15,151 nt of DNA, taken from Omnitrophica WOR_2 bacterium RIFCSPLOWO2_12_FULL_46_30 (GTDB taxonomy: Bacteria; Omnitrophota; Gorgyraeia; Gygaellales; UBA12090). Positions 13,287 to 15,151 of the stretch are shown piece after piece. The DNA lies in NCBI GenBank assembly GCA_001805845.1, contig MHHA01000062.1, forward strand, positions 1 through 15,151, given 5' to 3'. Under the pieces are notes generated by a model that had not been told where the DNA came from, searched no databases, and saw nothing but the letters and a program-made list of their open reading frames with translations. The translations under genes were made by a program, and so were the position numbers. Every line of letters begins with the position of its first letter. The stretch's first letter is position 1.

Positions 13287-14894
13287 TCACTGCCCAGCTC
13301 TATGAACTGCCAGCCCTCGGGCTGCTGCCCTGGCCGCCTCAATTAATAAATAAAAGGCCAGCAGCAATAAAACCACGGTTACCCCAAAAAGCAGATAGTT
13401 TTCTTTTGCTCTTATATATTTTTGCGCCTGGATAAACAAGGCCGAGACGGCAGTCAAAAACATAAAGAGCGCAGGATATATGGTAAATTTGAGGCTCTTC
13501 TTATGCGCCAGCAGCCAGCAGCTGATCACCAATAAAGCCAATGCCGCCACTAATTGATTTGATGCCCCGAATATGGGCCAGATTTTCTGCCAGGCGCCGC
13601 TTAAGGCCAATGCCCCGCTTAAGCTCAGCACGATAATCGTAGCTAAGTAACGATTCTTAATGCCAAAAAGCTCCTCAGTCATATAGCGGCTGATGCGCGT
13701 TGCGGTATCCAGGGTGGTTAAAATAAAAGCGTTCAATATGGTTACCGCGATAAAACCGCCGTAACTGCCTAAGATAGTTTCGGTGAGCGCGCCATAGCCC
13801 TGGGCAAAAGAATTTATCGGCCCTATTTCTTTGAGCAGGTCCGGCAAATTCCTGCCTTTTAAACCTGCGGCAATTGCCAGGACCGCCAGCACTCCCACGA
13901 ACCCCTCGGCAATCATCCCGCCATAGCCGATGCGCCTGGTGAAACGTTCATTGGCTAACTGCTTGGAGGTAGTGCCTGAGGCAATCAAAGAGTGAAATCC
14001 GGAGATAGCGCCGCAGGCAATGGTAACGCACAAAAACGGCCAGAGGCCGCCTTCTCCTGGATTCCACTTAAGATAAGCCGGTTGTGTAATCCGGGGATTT
14101 GAGAGCGCTAAACCGGTATAGCCAAAGGCTAGGCCGGCAAACAATAAAAAACTGGATAAATAGTCCCGCGGCTGTAAAAGTACATGCACCGGCGTGACCG
14201 AGGCAATAAAGCAGTATGCCAACAAAACTACTATCCAAATAGCAAGCCCGCCCTGAGGAATACTTATGGGTAATTTATTCCCCCATAAAATCAGGCAGGT
14301 CAATAAAACCAATCCCAGGATCGTGGCCAGCGTATTATTGGCCTTAACCTTATAGAGCAGAAAACCGATAAATAGCGCAACCGGGATTAAGCCCAGCGAG
14401 GGCAGGACAATCCTTGGTTCCTTAACAAAGGTATCCGCGCAAAGATAGGCAAAAACCGCAATGACCAGGATAAGGGCCAGCCAGACAAAAATAGAAAAAA
14501 GTATTTTTGACTTCTGAGAAATAACCCCTTTGGCGATATCGGCAATGGAACTGCCTTCCTGGCGCAGTGAACACATCAAAGAGCCAAAATCGTGCACGCC
14601 GCCGATAAATATCGTGCCAAAAATAATCCATAATAAAGCCGGCAGCCACCCCCAGGTTATTACCGCGATAACCGGCCCGATGATCGGCCCGGCCCCGGCT
14701 ATTGAAGAAAAGTGGTGGCCAAACAAAACTAACCAATTCCTCGCCGGGACATAGTCAACTCCGTCAAACTTAGAAACCGCCGGAGTTTTTCTTTGCGGGT
14801 CAACCTGCCAGAGCAGCTCTAATCTGCGGGCGTAAAACTTATAGCCCCAGAAGAATAAAACGAAGGTTATAAAGATAATGGTAAGCGAACTCAT
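13287..14894 (-). CDS. cstA: Carbon starvation protein CstA-family transporter
   Basis: An integral membrane protein of 535 residues with many hydrophobic segments (about 13-15). E. coli CstA and BtsT (YjiY), the best-known relatives, take up pyruvate and/or peptides; they are about 700 residues, so this is a short form. Family hallmarks are FGHHFSSIAGAGPIIGP (58-74), GGVHDFGSL, GAISGFHSLIASGTTSKQ (295-312), and LDTATRISRYMTEEL in the C-terminal third. The ATG at 14894 lies 4 bp after the stop of the phosphoglycerate mutase-like gene. The last codons contain a 14-bp palindrome (13311-13324) and give an Ala/Arg-rich tail. Its place before lysC and cimA suggests a role in carbon supply for amino-acid synthesis, which is inference. 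Family assignment is secure; substrate is not. Confidence 0.94.
   Translation of the reverse strand: MSSLTIIFITFVLFFWGYKFYARRLELLWQVDPQRKTPAVSKFDGVDYVPARNWLVLFGHHFSSIAGAGPIIGPVIAVITWGWLPALLWIIFGTIFIGGVHDFGSLMCSLRQEGSSIADIAKGVISQKSKILFSIFVWLALILVIAVFAYLCADTFVKEPRIVLPSLGLIPVALFIGFLLYKVKANNTLATILGLVLLTCLILWGNKLPISIPQGGLAIWIVVLLAYCFIASVTPVHVLLQPRDYLSSFLLFAGLAFGYTGLALSNPRITQPAYLKWNPGEGGLWPFLCVTIACGAISGFHSLIASGTTSKQLANERFTRRIGYGGMIAEGFVGVLAVLAIAAGLKGRNLPDLLKEIGPINSFAQGYGALTETILGSYGGFIAVTILNAFILTTLDTATRISRYMTEELFGIKNRYLATIIVLSLSGALALSGAWQKIWPIFGASNQLVAALALLVISCWLLAHKKSLKFTIYPALFMFLTAVSALFIQAQKYIRAKENYLLFGVTVVLLLLAFYLLIEAARAAARGLAVHRAGQ
13311..13324. repeat. 14-bp palindrome in the last codons of cstA
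   Basis: CAGCCC and GGGCTG flank TC (plus strand). It encodes part of the Ala/Arg-rich C-terminal tail (AARGLAV). There is no following T-run on the minus strand, so it is not an intrinsic terminator. It may be chance in GC-rich Ala codons or another small palindromic insert. Confidence 0.5.
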
Positions 14895-14898
14895 ATAT

Positions 14899-15151
14899 TT
14901 ATATTTCTTCTTCTTTGATCAGCCTATCCATCAGCAGATGAGCGTTTTCTAAGAAAATTCCGCTTTTTTTTGCCTCTTGTTCATTAAAACCTTCTGCGCC
15001 GGCGGCTTGAATGCCCCTGCCGTAGAGAGCAAAACAAACGCTGTCAGCAGTATGGGTGCGCAAAGACAAAGGCGTGGCATGGTCAGGTATTAAGAGGATG
15101 CGAAAATCCTGTTTTCCCTTTAACCTCTCTAGAATGGTCCCTACAACCAAC
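14899..15151 (-). CDS. Archaeal-type (ApgM) cofactor-independent phosphoglycerate mutase / proposed homoserine kinase, C-terminal 83 residues (5' end cut by window)
   Basis: Only the last 83 residues are present; the frame stays open to the right edge, so no start is assigned. The segment DHATPLSLRTHTADSVCFALYG matches the alkaline-phosphatase-superfamily metal site (Asp-His, then His in RTHT) near the C-terminus of ApgM-type proteins, followed by FNEQEAKKSGIFLENAHLLM, also typical of this family. Archaeal members interconvert 2- and 3-phosphoglycerate. A bacterial subgroup has been proposed to act as homoserine kinase because it sits beside aspartate-pathway genes. Here lysC is two genes downstream, which favours that reading, but the visible part cannot separate the two roles. 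The stop lies 4 bp before cstA, suggesting one transcript. Confidence 0.85.
   Translation of the reverse strand, partial: LVVGTILERLKGKQDFRILLIPDHATPLSLRTHTADSVCFALYGRGIQAAGAEGFNEQEAKKSGIFLENAHLLMDRLIKEEEI

Overview
The window is a densely packed bacterial chromosome segment. Every gene I can support lies on the minus strand, so transcription runs from position 15151 towards 1. Neighbouring genes overlap by 1 to 23 bp or sit a few tens of bp apart, and the only real intergenic gap is 1129-1250. No RNA gene, insertion sequence, CRISPR array or phage gene is visible, and no gene-free stretch reaches 300 bp. The compact operon style, moderate GC, many weak Shine-Dalgarno sites and short palindromic repeats inside genes suggest an uncultured candidate-phylum bacterium; Omnitrophota is my best guess. 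That placement is inference and could be tested with UvrB and ValRS phylogeny.

Layout in transcription order. (1) 15151-10454 is an amino-acid block: the C-terminal end of an archaeal-type phosphoglycerate mutase / proposed homoserine kinase, a CstA-family transporter, aspartate kinase and (R)-citramalate synthase. It feeds the aspartate family (Lys/Thr/Met) and the pyruvate route to isoleucine. (2) 10454-9767 is a small accessory pair: a GG/DxD nucleotidyltransferase-fold protein and a 66-residue protein of unknown function. (3) 9741-6928 is valyl-tRNA synthetase. (4) 6944-2396 is a cofactor block (NadC for NAD, BirA for biotin attachment, CoaX for CoA) with the excision-repair helicase UvrB between NadC and BirA. 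(5) 2399-1 is an envelope-glycan block: a GT4 glycosyltransferase, a polyprenyl-phosphate sugar-1-phosphate transferase-like membrane protein, and the N-terminus of an FAD/NAD(P)-binding oxidoreductase. A good sigma70-like promoter (1206-1234) and a strong ribosome binding site start the last two genes.

The most unusual signal is repeat DNA inside essential genes. nadC, birA and valS each carry a short palindrome that keeps the reading frame and adds residues absent from the usual family pattern, at a loop or domain linker. valS also carries two short tandem-repeat tracts and an enlarged zinc-ribbon region that repeats a 10-bp word found beside its palindrome. Together these look like small palindromic elements that insert into coding DNA and survive by being translated, comparable to Rickettsia palindromic elements but with different sequences. 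Other points of interest are an Asp-to-Asn change in a normally catalytic motif of the membrane transferase, a possible pyruvate-uptake link between CstA and citramalate synthase, and the nucleotidyltransferase/66-residue cassette.
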